Positions 32,632 through 41,538 of a DNA stretch of 64,000 nucleotides are shown here, piece by piece (positions within the stretch are counted from its first letter, which is position 1; the number at the start of each line of letters is the position of its first letter). A program made the position numbers and the translations under genes. The notes below the pieces were generated by a model that saw nothing but the letters and a program-made list of their open reading frames with translations, was not told where the DNA came from and ran no database searches. Source of the stretch: Bremerella sp. TYQ1 (GTDB lineage: Bacteria > Planctomycetota > Planctomycetia > Pirellulales > Pirellulaceae); the NCBI RefSeq assembly GCF_020150455.1, contig NZ_CP083740.1, positions 4,898,001 through 4,962,000 on the forward strand, given 5' to 3'.

Positions 32632-35304
32632 ATGAATCCGTACATCCTCGTTCCGCTGTTGCTTCTGGGCGCGGATTGGAAGGATGCGCCATTAGAACAG
32701 CGTCATCCCGAGGCGATCGAGCTGTTTCAATGCGACTTTGAGGAAGACGCCGATCGAAACTACGATCTGTGGCCGGACCAGTGGACGCGTCGAACGGGGC
32801 CTGGCTATCCACGCTATGTCGATATCGAAATCACCGACGAAGACGCCGCCCACAATAAACGCTCGCTGAACATGCGGCTCGATGGCGGAGCGGCAACGGC
32901 TTACAGCCCGCCGATCGCCGTGCGAGATATTTTCAGCTACGTGCTGGAAGGCCGCATCAAGACAGAAGGACTGGAATTCGACAAAGCGTACATCTCGCTG
33001 ACATTCTTCAACGACAAGCAAGAGCCTGTCGAGACGTACTATTCCGAAAAATTCCGCGAAACGGGCGGCTGGGTCAAAGTCCGCATCGGGCCGATCGCTC
33101 CGGTGAATACCAACTTGCAGCTGGCCGTCATCGGATTGCACATCGGTCCGCAGGGAGATGTCGACGAAGATCTGACCGGCAATGTCTGGTTCGACGATCT
33201 GTGGTTTGCTCGGCTCCCCAAGATGACGCTGGAAACGGCGGACGGCGGCAGCGTTTATTTCAACGATCAACCGATCAAAGTGAAGTGCAACGTCTCCGGT
33301 ATTCTGGAGCGTGACCCGAGCATGGTGTTTGAACTTGTCGATGTCGGCCAGCAGTCGTTGGCTCGGCAGGAAAGCAAGCTCGATGGGAAAGTGGTCGCTC
33401 GGAAGACCGAGAAGATCTCGGAGCTGTTCGGCAAGAAAGCTTACCAGGACGAAAACTGGGATGTCGGCTACGCCGGCGATATCGAATGGAAGCCACCGAT
33501 TTCGCAGAATGGTTTCTACGAAATCCGTGCCACCATGGTCGGCAGCTCCGGGCTCATGCATCGCCGCGTCATGACCGTGGCGGTCGTATCGCGAGATTCG
33601 TATGCCGAGAAGGGAGAGTTCGGCTGGTCGCTGCCCGATGGCGAAAACCCGCTCGACTTCCAACGCATGTTCGACCTGCTGACAACAGCCGGTGTGAACT
33701 GGGTCAAGTTCCCCGTTTGGTATAACGACAACGACTTGGAACGAGCCAACAACCTGGCTCGCTTTGCCGAACGTCTTAACAAGCACAACATTAATGTCGT
33801 CGCGGTGATTGATAAACCGCCGGCGGACATTCGGAACTTGTTCGGCGAGCAAGAGACCATGCTGGTCGCGAACGTCTTTGCCGAACCGCTGTTGTGGCGC
33901 CCTTACATCGAGCCGATTTTGACGCGGCTTTCGTTGACGGTGCATTACTGGCAGTTAGGTGCCGACGACGACGTCAGCTTTGTGGGCTACACCAACTTGC
34001 AGGAAAAGCTGAAGCAAATTCGCCAGGAACTGCGTACCAGTGGGCAAGATATTCAGCTGGGGATTCCGTGGCGTTGGATGGCTGAAACGCCTGCGGGAGG
34101 CAATCATCCCTACGACTTTCTGGCCTACTCGATCTTGCCTCCGACGGGAGACATGGACGAGTTACTGCCGTTGACCAAAGACGAGCTAGGAATCTACCTC
34201 GACAAATCGCAAGGCAAGACAACCCGTTTCGCGACGATCTATCCCCTGCCCCGTTCCCGTTATACGACCGAAGAGCGGGCCCGAGACCTGGTCGAAAAAA
34301 TGGTTGCCGCGAAGATTCACGAAGTCGACGCCGCGTTTGTGCCGAAGCCTTTCGATCGTGAATATGGCGTGATGAACGAAGATGGCTCGCCTTCGGAGCT
34401 TCTACTGCCATGGCGGACGACAACTCGCTTGATCTCAGGCACCCAGTACCGCGGCAGCATTCAACTGCCGGAGGGAAGCCATAATCATGTGTTCTCGCGA
34501 GGCGATCGCACGGTGATGCTGATTTGGAATTCACGCTCGATCGACGAAACGCTTTACCTGGGAGACGATGTTCGCATCATCGACTTGTGGGGACGCGAAC
34601 GCGTGCCAGAGCAGTTTGGCAACCAGCAAGTCATTCCGGTCGGTCCGTTCCCGCAGTTTTTGGTCGGCTTGAACGACAGCGTGGCTCGGATGCGGTTGGC
34701 GTTTCAGTTTGAACCAGCCGAACTGGAAAGCGACTTCGGTCGAACGCAACGAATCGATGCCACGGTTCGCAACACATTCCCAACGGCAATCAGTGGCACG
34801 GCTCACTTGATTGCACCTGATGTATGGAACGTGAATCCCGGTATTTTACGGTTCAAGCTGACGCGCGGCGGCGAATTGAAGTCGCCTTACAAAGTGCTGC
34901 TTCGTGCCGACGCCGATAGCGGTATGCAGCCGGTGCGAATCGATTTTCAGATAAGTGGCGATCAGGAATACGAGTTCAGCGTTTATCGCGAGATTCAAGT
35001 TGGTAGCGGGATGATGCAAGTGGAATCGACCGCGACGTTCGACAAGGAAACGGGCGAACTGGTCATCGAAGCGACCATCCATAATCTTGAAGAAGAGCTG
35101 ATTTCGTTCGATGCTTTGCTTTATGCGACCGGACGCCGGCAAATGCGACAACGTGTCATGAACTTCGGGCTTGGCCGTACGTCCATTGTTTACCGGATTC
35201 CGGATGCAAAGGACCTGGATGGATCGACAATCTTGCTTCGATTGCGAGAAATTGGGGGTACCCGGGTTTTCAATCATCGCGTGGAAGTGAAGGATGAACA
35301 GTAG
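32632..35304 (+). CDS. Large exported protein with glycosidase-like centre
   Basis: An 890-residue protein. After a short hydrophobic start (MNPYILVPLLLLGADW) there is a jelly-roll-like part (about 25-220, with FEEDADRNYDLWPDQWTRR and VWFDDLWFARLPK) as in carbohydrate-binding modules. The centre (about 340-600) reads like a glycosidase TIM barrel (FQRMFDLLTTAGVNWVKFPVWYNDN, NINVVAVIDKPP, LSLTVHYWQLGADDDVSF). The C-terminal 250 residues form beta domains. I cannot name a glycoside-hydrolase family or the catalytic acids. ATG 32632 is preferred to an upstream TTG. The Nif3 gene follows after 39 bases. The product may act on a polysaccharide outside the cell. Confidence 0.6.
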   Translation: MNPYILVPLLLLGADWKDAPLEQRHPEAIELFQCDFEEDADRNYDLWPDQWTRRTGPGYPRYVDIEITDEDAAHNKRSLNMRLDGGAATAYSPPIAVRDIFSYVLEGRIKTEGLEFDKAYISLTFFNDKQEPVETYYSEKFRETGGWVKVRIGPIAPVNTNLQLAVIGLHIGPQGDVDEDLTGNVWFDDLWFARLPKMTLETADGGSVYFNDQPIKVKCNVSGILERDPSMVFELVDVGQQSLARQESKLDGKVVARKTEKISELFGKKAYQDENWDVGYAGDIEWKPPISQNGFYEIRATMVGSSGLMHRRVMTVAVVSRDSYAEKGEFGWSLPDGENPLDFQRMFDLLTTAGVNWVKFPVWYNDNDLERANNLARFAERLNKHNINVVAVIDKPPADIRNLFGEQETMLVANVFAEPLLWRPYIEPILTRLSLTVHYWQLGADDDVSFVGYTNLQEKLKQIRQELRTSGQDIQLGIPWRWMAETPAGGNHPYDFLAYSILPPTGDMDELLPLTKDELGIYLDKSQGKTTRFATIYPLPRSRYTTEERARDLVEKMVAAKIHEVDAAFVPKPFDREYGVMNEDGSPSELLLPWRTTTRLISGTQYRGSIQLPEGSHNHVFSRGDRTVMLIWNSRSIDETLYLGDDVRIIDLWGRERVPEQFGNQQVIPVGPFPQFLVGLNDSVARMRLAFQFEPAELESDFGRTQRIDATVRNTFPTAISGTAHLIAPDVWNVNPGILRFKLTRGGELKSPYKVLLRADADSGMQPVRIDFQISGDQEYEFSVYREIQVGSGMMQVESTATFDKETGELVIEATIHNLEEELISFDALLYATGRRQMRQRVMNFGLGRTSIVYRIPDAKDLDGSTILLRLREIGGTRVFNHRVEVKDEQ

Positions 35305-35343
35305 ATCCCTACTTGTTCCTGCATCCTGACGAGAGTTTCTCCC

Positions 35344-36162
35344 GTGGCGAATCCCTTAAAGCTAAGTAGTGTTTGCGAATTTCTCGAACGGTTCGCGCCG
35401 TCTCAATTGGCCGAATCGTGGGACAACGTCGGACTGTTGATCGGTGACGAGCAGCAGTCGATCGAGGGAATTGTGACCTGTTTGACGATCACGCCAGAAG
35501 TGGTCGACGAAGCGATCGAAGCAGACGCCGATTTGATCGTCACGCATCATCCGCTCCCCTTTCGACCGCTCAAGAGAATCACCAGCGGCGATACGGTCGG
35601 CAAGATGCTGTTGAAGCTGATCCAGAATAACATCGCCGTCTACAGCCCTCACACCGCGTTTGATTCGTGCGCCCAGGGAATCAACCAGCAGTTGGCCACC
35701 GCGATTGGGCTGACCGATGTTCAGCCGTTGGTACCGGTCGATCTGCTGGGCGTCTCGGGGCCGACTTCGCAAGTGGGGAGTGGGCGATGGGGGAAATTGG
35801 CTGAGGGGGGCATGCCGTTGGCTCGTGTCGCGGAGTTGGCCAAACAGGTCACTCGGGCGCCGATGGTAAAAATGGTCGGCCGCGGGACAGGCGACATCCA
35901 AACCGTGGCGGTCGGATGTGGTTCAGCGGGCGAACTTCTCGGAAAAGCGATCGAAAACCAGGTCGACTGCCTGATTCTTGGCGAGACCAGCTTTCATACG
36001 TGTCTGGAAGCCAAAGCACAAAATGTCGCTTTGATTCTCGTCGGTCATTATGCGAGCGAACGCTTTGCGGTCGAGAAACTGGCCACCGTACTGGCCGATG
36101 CGTTCCCCGAGACCGAAATCTGGGGTAGCCGGCAGGAAACCGACCCAATTCACTTTGCGTGA
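35344..36162 (+). CDS. Nif3-like dinuclear metal-centre protein
   Basis: A 272-residue member of the Nif3/YqfO/YbgI family, ring-shaped hexamers with a two-metal centre of uncertain role, often called GTP cyclohydrolase 1 type 2 homologue. Metal-ligand motifs are present: ADLIVTHHPLPFRPLK, YSPHTAFDSC and GHYASERFAVEKL; the start LAESWDNVGLLIGD is also typical. It lacks the extra PII-like domain found in longer forms. The start is GTG 35344. It follows the glycosidase-like gene closely (39 bases), and a 283-base gap comes after it, containing a GACAA-CCGT-TTGTC repeat (36264-36277). Confidence 0.93.
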   Translation: MANPLKLSSVCEFLERFAPSQLAESWDNVGLLIGDEQQSIEGIVTCLTITPEVVDEAIEADADLIVTHHPLPFRPLKRITSGDTVGKMLLKLIQNNIAVYSPHTAFDSCAQGINQQLATAIGLTDVQPLVPVDLLGVSGPTSQVGSGRWGKLAEGGMPLARVAELAKQVTRAPMVKMVGRGTGDIQTVAVGCGSAGELLGKAIENQVDCLILGETSFHTCLEAKAQNVALILVGHYASERFAVEKLATVLADAFPETEIWGSRQETDPIHFA

Positions 36163-36445
36163 AATTTCTGCGACGTGCCGATAATACTCGGCATCCAAAC
36201 TGTTGTTGCCACAACCGTTGTGTCCGCAAGTGCGGATTGCCGACTTGGTTACGACCATTGATCGACAACCGTTTGTCAATCTAACGTATTGATGTAACAA
36301 TGGTTAGGACGCAAGGTGGCACAGCAGTTGCTGTCGTAAGTTGGGCCGGCTCCGGTATGAAAACCGTGACTTCGGTTGACCACTTCGCAAAATGGTTGCG
36401 AACTTACCTTCGTAAATTAACCTTCCGCACGATTGGCGAACCTAT

Positions 36446-37186
36446 ATGACACAGCCTGAGAAAGCCTTGATCGCCCTGCCGGTGTACAACGAAGCCAAGA
36501 CGATCCACGCGGTTTTAGACCAAGTGGTTGGTTATGGTCACACCGTGTTGGTGGTCAACGACGGCTCGACCGACGACACGCTTTCTCTGCTGCAAGAACG
36601 CGACGACATTATCGTCGTAACGCACGAAAAGAATTCTGGTTACGGCGCGGCCCTGCTAACGGCGTTTCGCTATGCCGAACAGCATTCGTTCGACGTACTG
36701 GTGACGATGGACTGCGATGGTCAGCACGAACCGCAGTTGATTCCTAAATTCATCAAGGCCTGCCGTTCGGTCGACATCGTTTCTGGAAGCCGTTATCTAA
36801 AACAGTTCGAGGGGCAAAGCGAACCGCCCGCCCAGCGGTTGTTTATCAATCGCCGTGTCACGTCGGAGCTGAATCGTCTGTTGGGGTTCCGGCTGACCGA
36901 TGCGTTTTGTGGCTTTAAGGCTTACCGCGTCGAATCGCTGAAGAAGATGGACGTTACCGAGACCGGCTATGCGATGCCGCTGGAGTTGTGGGTCGAAGCA
37001 GCCAAGGCTGGGCTGAACATTGTCGAACTTCCCGTCCCGCTGATCTACTTGGACGAAAATCGTTCGTTTGGTGGAGCGTTGGATGACGGCAGTACCCGGC
37101 TGAACTATTATCACTTCGTCCTCGATCGAAGTCTCGCACGTAGCGGCCTGGCGAATGTCGGCGTTCAGACGTTGGCATCTTGCTGA
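36446..37186 (+). CDS. Glycosyltransferase family 2
   Basis: A 246-residue GT-A fold glycosyltransferase. It begins LIALPVYNEAKTIHAVLDQV, has the nucleotide-binding VVNDGSTDDTLSLL, the metal-binding MDCDGQHEPQLIPKFI and the SGSRYL segment, all as in dolichyl-phosphate-mannose synthase-like enzymes. It has no membrane helix at the C-terminus. It would transfer a sugar from a nucleotide donor, perhaps to a lipid carrier. Two further genes follow in the same direction with 26- and 59-base gaps, so it heads a three-gene unit of unknown purpose. Confidence 0.9.
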   Translation: MTQPEKALIALPVYNEAKTIHAVLDQVVGYGHTVLVVNDGSTDDTLSLLQERDDIIVVTHEKNSGYGAALLTAFRYAEQHSFDVLVTMDCDGQHEPQLIPKFIKACRSVDIVSGSRYLKQFEGQSEPPAQRLFINRRVTSELNRLLGFRLTDAFCGFKAYRVESLKKMDVTETGYAMPLELWVEAAKAGLNIVELPVPLIYLDENRSFGGALDDGSTRLNYYHFVLDRSLARSGLANVGVQTLASC

Positions 37187-37212
37187 AACATCTGGGGTAA
37201 GCATCCAATCTT

Positions 37213-38829
37213 ATGACCGGCGAGCCATCCGGAATCGAGTATCAACGCATCCGTGCGCCGCGAGGCGACGGTGAAGTGCTGGTCGATCCGAGCCCGCTTC
37301 ACCCGTCGCAACTGATTGCCGAGAACCAGTCACGGTTTCAAAACGCCGCCCAGGCAACGCTTAGCTACGATCAAACGCCCCTGGAATCGCTTCGTCAAAC
37401 GGCTCGGCGTGAGATCGTTCAGCTGGCCATCGAGCATTCATCGCGGTATCGGAACGTGCCGCAACTGCCGGACGTCGATCGCCCCGTGGTGCTGACCGGT
37501 CACCAGCCGGCTCTTTATCATCCTGGCGTTTGGTTTAAGAACTTTCTGGTCGATCAATTGGCGGCAAGCGTCGGAGGGACGGCAATTAATGTTATCGTCG
37601 ATAACGATGTGGCCCCTGCCCCTTCGATCTCAGCCCTGACAGGAAGCCCGAGCGAGCCCAAGCCGGCTCGGATCGCCTACGACATGCCAGGCCCTCGTGT
37701 AGCGTGGGAAATGACTTACGCGAGTTCCTTGGAAACGTTGCGAACATTTGCTCAGCGAACCGAGGAAACGATTGGTCCGTTGGTTGCCAATCCGCTGGTG
37801 TCGACGTTTTGGCCTGATGTTGTGGAAGCAGTCGAGTCGGGACTGCCGCTTGGATTGGCGTTCTCGGCTGCTCGCAGTCGCTTGGAAGAATCGTTCGGCC
37901 TACGAACGTTGGATGTGCCGCTAAGTCGGCTTTGTCAAACGGAATGGTTTTGCCAGGTCGCCGGATATGTTTTCGCGAACGCGATGAGTTATCGCTACGC
38001 CTACAACCGTTGTGTACAGCAGTACCGCGACGTGCATAAGATCCGCAGCACTTCTCATCCGGTACCAGACTTGGGGGCGGAAGATGGTTTCGTGGAGGTG
38101 CCGTTCTGGATTTGGACGCAAGAGAACGCAAGTCGGCGCGGGCTATGGGTTTCGGTCTCGCTGAAACGCATTATTCTGACCGATAAAGCCGGCTGGCAAA
38201 TCGAACTGCCGCACGACGAACGGTTGCCTGAAAGCCTGCAGAGTCTGACCGAGCAAGGAGTTTTCATTCGACCACGCGCATTGATGACGACCACCATTTT
38301 GCGATTGGTCGCGTCGGATCTTTTCGTCCACGGCATCGGCGGCGCGAAGTACGATCAAGTCACCGATGAGATATGCCGTTACTTTTTCGGCGTGCAGCCG
38401 CCTGAATTCGTGACGGCAACCGCGACGGCGCAGTTGCCCGTTAAGCGGTCTGCTGTCGACCGCGTAGACTTACGACAAGTCGAACGCCACTTGCGCGATG
38501 CCGAGTTCAATCCCGATCGCGCGGTGGATGATGGGGACGTTCGAAACGATGCGGCTTGGCAGTCTTTGTTAGACGAGAAGTCGCGTTTGTTGGCCGATGT
38601 TCCAAATTTTCCAGAAAAACGTACATGGCATCGTCAGCTGGAAGAGGTGAACGCGAAGCTACGAAAGCAAATCGCGGAACCTGTTGCGCGCCTTCGAATT
38701 GAGCGCGATCAAATCGTCCAAACGTTGCACGAGAAACAGCTACTTGCGTCGCGAGAGTACAGCTTCGTTCTGTTTCCGAAAGAGGGATTAAGGAATTTGC
38801 TACTGGACCTTGCCCAAAAAGAGATTTAA
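37213..38829 (+). CDS. Conserved protein with weak BshC resemblance
   Basis: A 538-residue cytoplasmic protein. The segment RPVVLTGHQPALYHPGVWFKNFLVD resembles the nucleotide-binding start of BshC, the last enzyme of bacillithiol synthesis (there VVTGQQxGLFGGPLY). A later part, DLFVHGIGGAKYDQVTDEI, sits where BshC has its second conserved glycine-rich motif, and the C-terminal coiled-coil-like region (about 470-525) is also like BshC. The match is by eye and partial, so BshC activity is not claimed. It lies 26 bases after the GT2 gene and 59 before the acyltransferase-like gene. BshA and BshB are not visible in the window. It may be a planctomycete family with an amino-acid or thiol ligase role. 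Confidence 0.55.
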   Translation: MTGEPSGIEYQRIRAPRGDGEVLVDPSPLHPSQLIAENQSRFQNAAQATLSYDQTPLESLRQTARREIVQLAIEHSSRYRNVPQLPDVDRPVVLTGHQPALYHPGVWFKNFLVDQLAASVGGTAINVIVDNDVAPAPSISALTGSPSEPKPARIAYDMPGPRVAWEMTYASSLETLRTFAQRTEETIGPLVANPLVSTFWPDVVEAVESGLPLGLAFSAARSRLEESFGLRTLDVPLSRLCQTEWFCQVAGYVFANAMSYRYAYNRCVQQYRDVHKIRSTSHPVPDLGAEDGFVEVPFWIWTQENASRRGLWVSVSLKRIILTDKAGWQIELPHDERLPESLQSLTEQGVFIRPRALMTTTILRLVASDLFVHGIGGAKYDQVTDEICRYFFGVQPPEFVTATATAQLPVKRSAVDRVDLRQVERHLRDAEFNPDRAVDDGDVRNDAAWQSLLDEKSRLLADVPNFPEKRTWHRQLEEVNAKLRKQIAEPVARLRIERDQIVQTLHEKQLLASREYSFVLFPKEGLRNLLLDLAQKEI

Positions 38830-38888
38830 TCTAAGGAAAGAGTTCACTTCGCAAAGGGATTTGTCTTTATTGAACGGAGTCGGATTGA

Positions 38889-40256
38889 ATGCGTCGCGTC
38901 GTATCATCGACCTATTCGCCCACGATTCAGCCGCCCGAATCTCTCGCTCATGCGAGTCTCTCTCGCAGAGATGCGGCAAGGTTTCGCCTCACCTCGAGTC
39001 AGGAAGGGGAACAGTTTGCCATCTTGCAGCTGATGAAGCACTGTCTCTTTGCTTACGACGAGAACGAGTTTCACTCGCAGCAGGAACGTCCCGACTACGA
39101 CACGCGAGAGCGGCTGACGTTTCGGTTAGGAAACCAGATCATTGGGCACATTCGTTGTGTTCCTCAGCAAGTCTGGCTGCAGGGGAATTTGGTGCCGTAC
39201 GTTCGAGCCAGTGAGTTTGTCCTCGCTCCGGAACATGTCGACATGACCAACGTCGATGCGTTCTTCCGCTGCCTCGACGAAACATTCGATCATCACCCCG
39301 GCACGTTCCTGATGCATCGCACGAGTGCGGCGATGGCTCAGCGATTGGCACGTTTCGGCTGGGTGACACTCTCTAGCAACTTCCGCAGCAAAGCGGCGAC
39401 CGAGCCATATCTCGCATCAGTTCGCGGTGACGTGAAAGACGAGGCCGTGACGCTGTCGCCACGCAACGAGCCAGGGCTGTGGATTCGGTTGATGCGGCAA
39501 GTCGAAACGGACGCTTTAGTTTCGTTATATGAAAAGTCGTTCGCAGCGAATCAGATCGGTACGCCCCGCTCGGCGGCGATGTGGGATTGGCTGCTGCGCC
39601 GCAAAGCGTTCGATGCCCTGTACGTCGCGATTCGCGGAGGGAACAAGTTGGCGTTAGAGGATACGATCGACCGGATCGCAGGCTACGCGGTCGTCCAGGA
39701 TGAAAGGATTCTGGAAGTCGTCACACAGCCGAGCGAAGCATCTGTGAAAGTGCCGTTGATCAATCGAATCTGCAGCGACTTGTATGAAGCGGATCATCGT
39801 GAGTTTCATTTGGAGGCACCTGCAACGGACGAGGTGCATGGAATTTTGCGAGGCATTCCGGTTCCTAAGAATTCGCCGGCAGGGGAAGAGGTGATGGTAC
39901 GGATGCCAGACCCTATTCAGCAGCTGGCCGAGTTCTGCTCGGTGCTGCATCAACGGGCCAAATCACGAAGGCTGGAGTTGCCGGTCGATTTGGGGCTGTT
40001 GATCGATGGCGAAAAGTACTGCATCCATTTGGGCAAGCGGAAAGGCACGCTTACCGATGGTAAGTTGGGCCGCAGTTATTTGGAGCTGACAGGCGCACAA
40101 CTGGTCCGGCTGGTTTTGGGAGACCTTCCAGTTCGAGCGATGTTGGAAAGTGATCAGCTGATCGCCTCGACGCACGTCGCCGCGAACACGGCCGAACAGC
40201 TACTCGATTACGATCCCCCTTGGTTTCCCGCCATTGATGGGCTGCCGATGCAGTAA
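38889..40256 (+). CDS. Eis-like GNAT acyltransferase (tentative)
   Basis: A 455-residue cytoplasmic protein that I read as two GNAT-like halves and a C-terminal sterol-carrier-like (SCP2) domain, the order found in Eis acetyltransferases. The first half includes LGNQIIGHIRCVPQQVWLQG and RASEFVLAPEH (strand pair of a GNAT core); the second begins near SLYEKSFAANQIGTP. The last 110 residues (LPVDLGLLIDGEKYCIHLGK, LELTGAQLVRLVLGD) resemble the SCP2 tail. The acetyl-CoA loop is not well conserved, so activity is uncertain. It is the last gene of the three-gene unit with GT2 and the BshC-like protein, which hints at a small-molecule modification pathway. Confidence 0.5.
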   Translation: MRRVVSSTYSPTIQPPESLAHASLSRRDAARFRLTSSQEGEQFAILQLMKHCLFAYDENEFHSQQERPDYDTRERLTFRLGNQIIGHIRCVPQQVWLQGNLVPYVRASEFVLAPEHVDMTNVDAFFRCLDETFDHHPGTFLMHRTSAAMAQRLARFGWVTLSSNFRSKAATEPYLASVRGDVKDEAVTLSPRNEPGLWIRLMRQVETDALVSLYEKSFAANQIGTPRSAAMWDWLLRRKAFDALYVAIRGGNKLALEDTIDRIAGYAVVQDERILEVVTQPSEASVKVPLINRICSDLYEADHREFHLEAPATDEVHGILRGIPVPKNSPAGEEVMVRMPDPIQQLAEFCSVLHQRAKSRRLELPVDLGLLIDGEKYCIHLGKRKGTLTDGKLGRSYLELTGAQLVRLVLGDLPVRAMLESDQLIASTHVAANTAEQLLDYDPPWFPAIDGLPMQ

Positions 40257-40460
40257 GCCCCGCGCAGTAATCCCCATTCGCACGATGGCCATGTGAATTG
40301 AGCCGTGGCGGTGCGAAATCGCTTTGGCCGCGGGGACATGGCAAACGGTCTCGTTTTGAGTATCATAAACCGCTTGCCTTGCAGTTCGCTCAATCGCTTT
40401 GTGTGAACTGCCTAGTTTTCCTATTTGCATCGCAGATCGTTTTCTCAGACGACAGTCCCC

Positions 40461-40901
40461 ATGAAGATCGCCATCGCCTCGGATCACGCCGGTTACAAGT
40501 ACAAGACGCTTATCATCGAGCATCTGAAATCGCTGGGGCATGAGGTCGTCGATTTCGGGACCGATTCGGACGAATCGTGCGACTATCCCGACTTCATCAT
40601 TCCTGCTGCCAAAGCGGTCGCTGCCGGAGAATGTGAACGGGGCATCGTCCTGGGCGGCTCCGGAAATGGCGAGGCGATTGCCGCAAATCGAGTCCACAAC
40701 ATTCGTTGCGCACTAACTTGGAATGTGGAAACGGCCCAGCTCAGCCGTCAGCATAACAAAGCGAACATGATCTCGATCGGCGAACGTATGACGGCCGAAG
40801 GAGACGTTTTGAAGATTGTCGACGCGTGGCTCGAAACCGAGTTCGAGGGTGGTCGGCATCAGCGTCGGATCGAAAAGATCGAAACGCTCTCGCAGAACTA
40901 G
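40461..40901 (+). CDS. rpiB: Ribose-5-phosphate isomerase B
   Basis: A 146-residue RpiB/LacAB-family isomerase for ribose 5-phosphate and ribulose 5-phosphate in the pentose phosphate pathway. It starts MKIAIASDHAGYKYKT and has VVDFGTDSDESCDYPDF and the phosphate/active loop VLGGSGNGEAIAANR. The base Cys of E. coli RpiB (GTGIG loop) is replaced by a GSGNGE loop with Glu, as in mycobacterial RpiB, where Glu takes over. ATG 40461 is the family start; an upstream frame is open but not conserved. A perfect hairpin (TAGGCAG/CTGCCTA, 40922-40943) lies 21 bases after the stop, between it and the convergent lipoyl-domain gene. Confidence 0.95.
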   Translation: MKIAIASDHAGYKYKTLIIEHLKSLGHEVVDFGTDSDESCDYPDFIIPAAKAVAAGECERGIVLGGSGNGEAIAANRVHNIRCALTWNVETAQLSRQHNKANMISIGERMTAEGDVLKIVDAWLETEFEGGRHQRRIEKIETLSQN

Positions 40902-40921
40902 CCCTGTAAAGCACGCCGACT

Positions 40922-40943
40922 TAGGCAGTATGCATGCTGCCTA
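40922..40943. terminator. Hairpin between convergent genes
   Basis: TAGGCAG (40922-40928) and CTGCCTA (40937-40943) form a perfect 7-base stem around eight bases. No T-run follows on either side, so its role as a terminator is only likely from its position between two convergent genes. Confidence 0.4.
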
Positions 40944-40958
40944 TCGACTTTCTAGCGA

Positions 40959-41213
40959 TTACGCACCAACACGGATGTGCCCGAGTACCTGGCCTTCGCA
41001 GACGATATCGTCTTCTTCGGTGCGCTGCTCGCACAGAACACCGCTGACTGGTGAAACCACATCGAAGGTCACTTCGCCGGCGAGAACTTCCAGCACGCGA
41101 TCCCCTTCACGTACAAACGAACCGTGGGGAACAAGCCACAAGCTTGTGCGCACCAAGATATCGGTGAGACCAAGTTCGGGCAAAATCAGCGGTTGTAAGT
41201 CTTCGCGTAGCAT
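40959..41213 (-). CDS. Lipoyl/biotinyl-domain protein lacking the modified lysine
   Basis: An 84-residue stand-alone lipoyl-like domain. Key parts match dehydrogenase E2 domains: LILPELGLTDILV at the start, GSFVREGDRVLEV before and SPVSGVL after the hairpin turn. At the turn E2 proteins have E-V-E-T-D-K-A-T-M-E-V; here the aligned residues are E-V-L-A-G-E-V-T-F-D-V, so the lysine that carries lipoate or biotin is Glu. The domain is complete otherwise, which argues against decay. It may have a binding or scaffold role. ATG 41213 is preferred; an ATG 11 codons upstream is possible. It is convergent with rpiB. No E1, E2 or carboxylase gene is near. Confidence 0.7.
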   Translation of the reverse strand: MLREDLQPLILPELGLTDILVRTSLWLVPHGSFVREGDRVLEVLAGEVTFDVVSPVSGVLCEQRTEEDDIVCEGQVLGHIRVGA

Positions 41214-41538
41214 TGATTTCCGATTTCTACAGGCGTCCCGGTTCAAATTCGTGAGAACCTTCCAGCAGGATCAATCGTCCTGCTTTTGACCCAGCTTGGT
41301 CGAAGGGCTGGAGATTAATAGCGAGGAAGCGGTATCGGTTCAAGGTCGAATCCCAAGCAGGCCTCGGGCTATTTCCGACAAAACTTCTCGTGCTATTGAC
41401 CCAAAAAAGAAGCTCTTTCGCGAAGAATATGGGGCCTGTAAGCGTTTTTGCAAAATATTTGGCGGCGAATGCAGAATTAGCTTACCGTGGCATCACCAGC
41501 ATGACTCGGGGGAGTTACTTGGCGGAAATGGGGGCACC
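41214..41538. other. Divergent intergenic region
   Basis: These 325 bases separate the lipoyl-domain gene and the following plus-strand gene. A perfect hairpin AGCAGGA/TCCTGCT (41264-41284), followed by a short T stretch, lies in it and could stop plus-strand transcripts. The frame that continues upstream of 41539 has no conserved character, so I treat it as non-coding. Confidence 0.5.

Noticed and set aside
32692..33945. 417-codon minus-strand frame in the glycosidase-like gene
   Set aside because: The opposite strand has an 890-residue coherent protein; the minus frame has no recognisable domain and no ribosome binding site.
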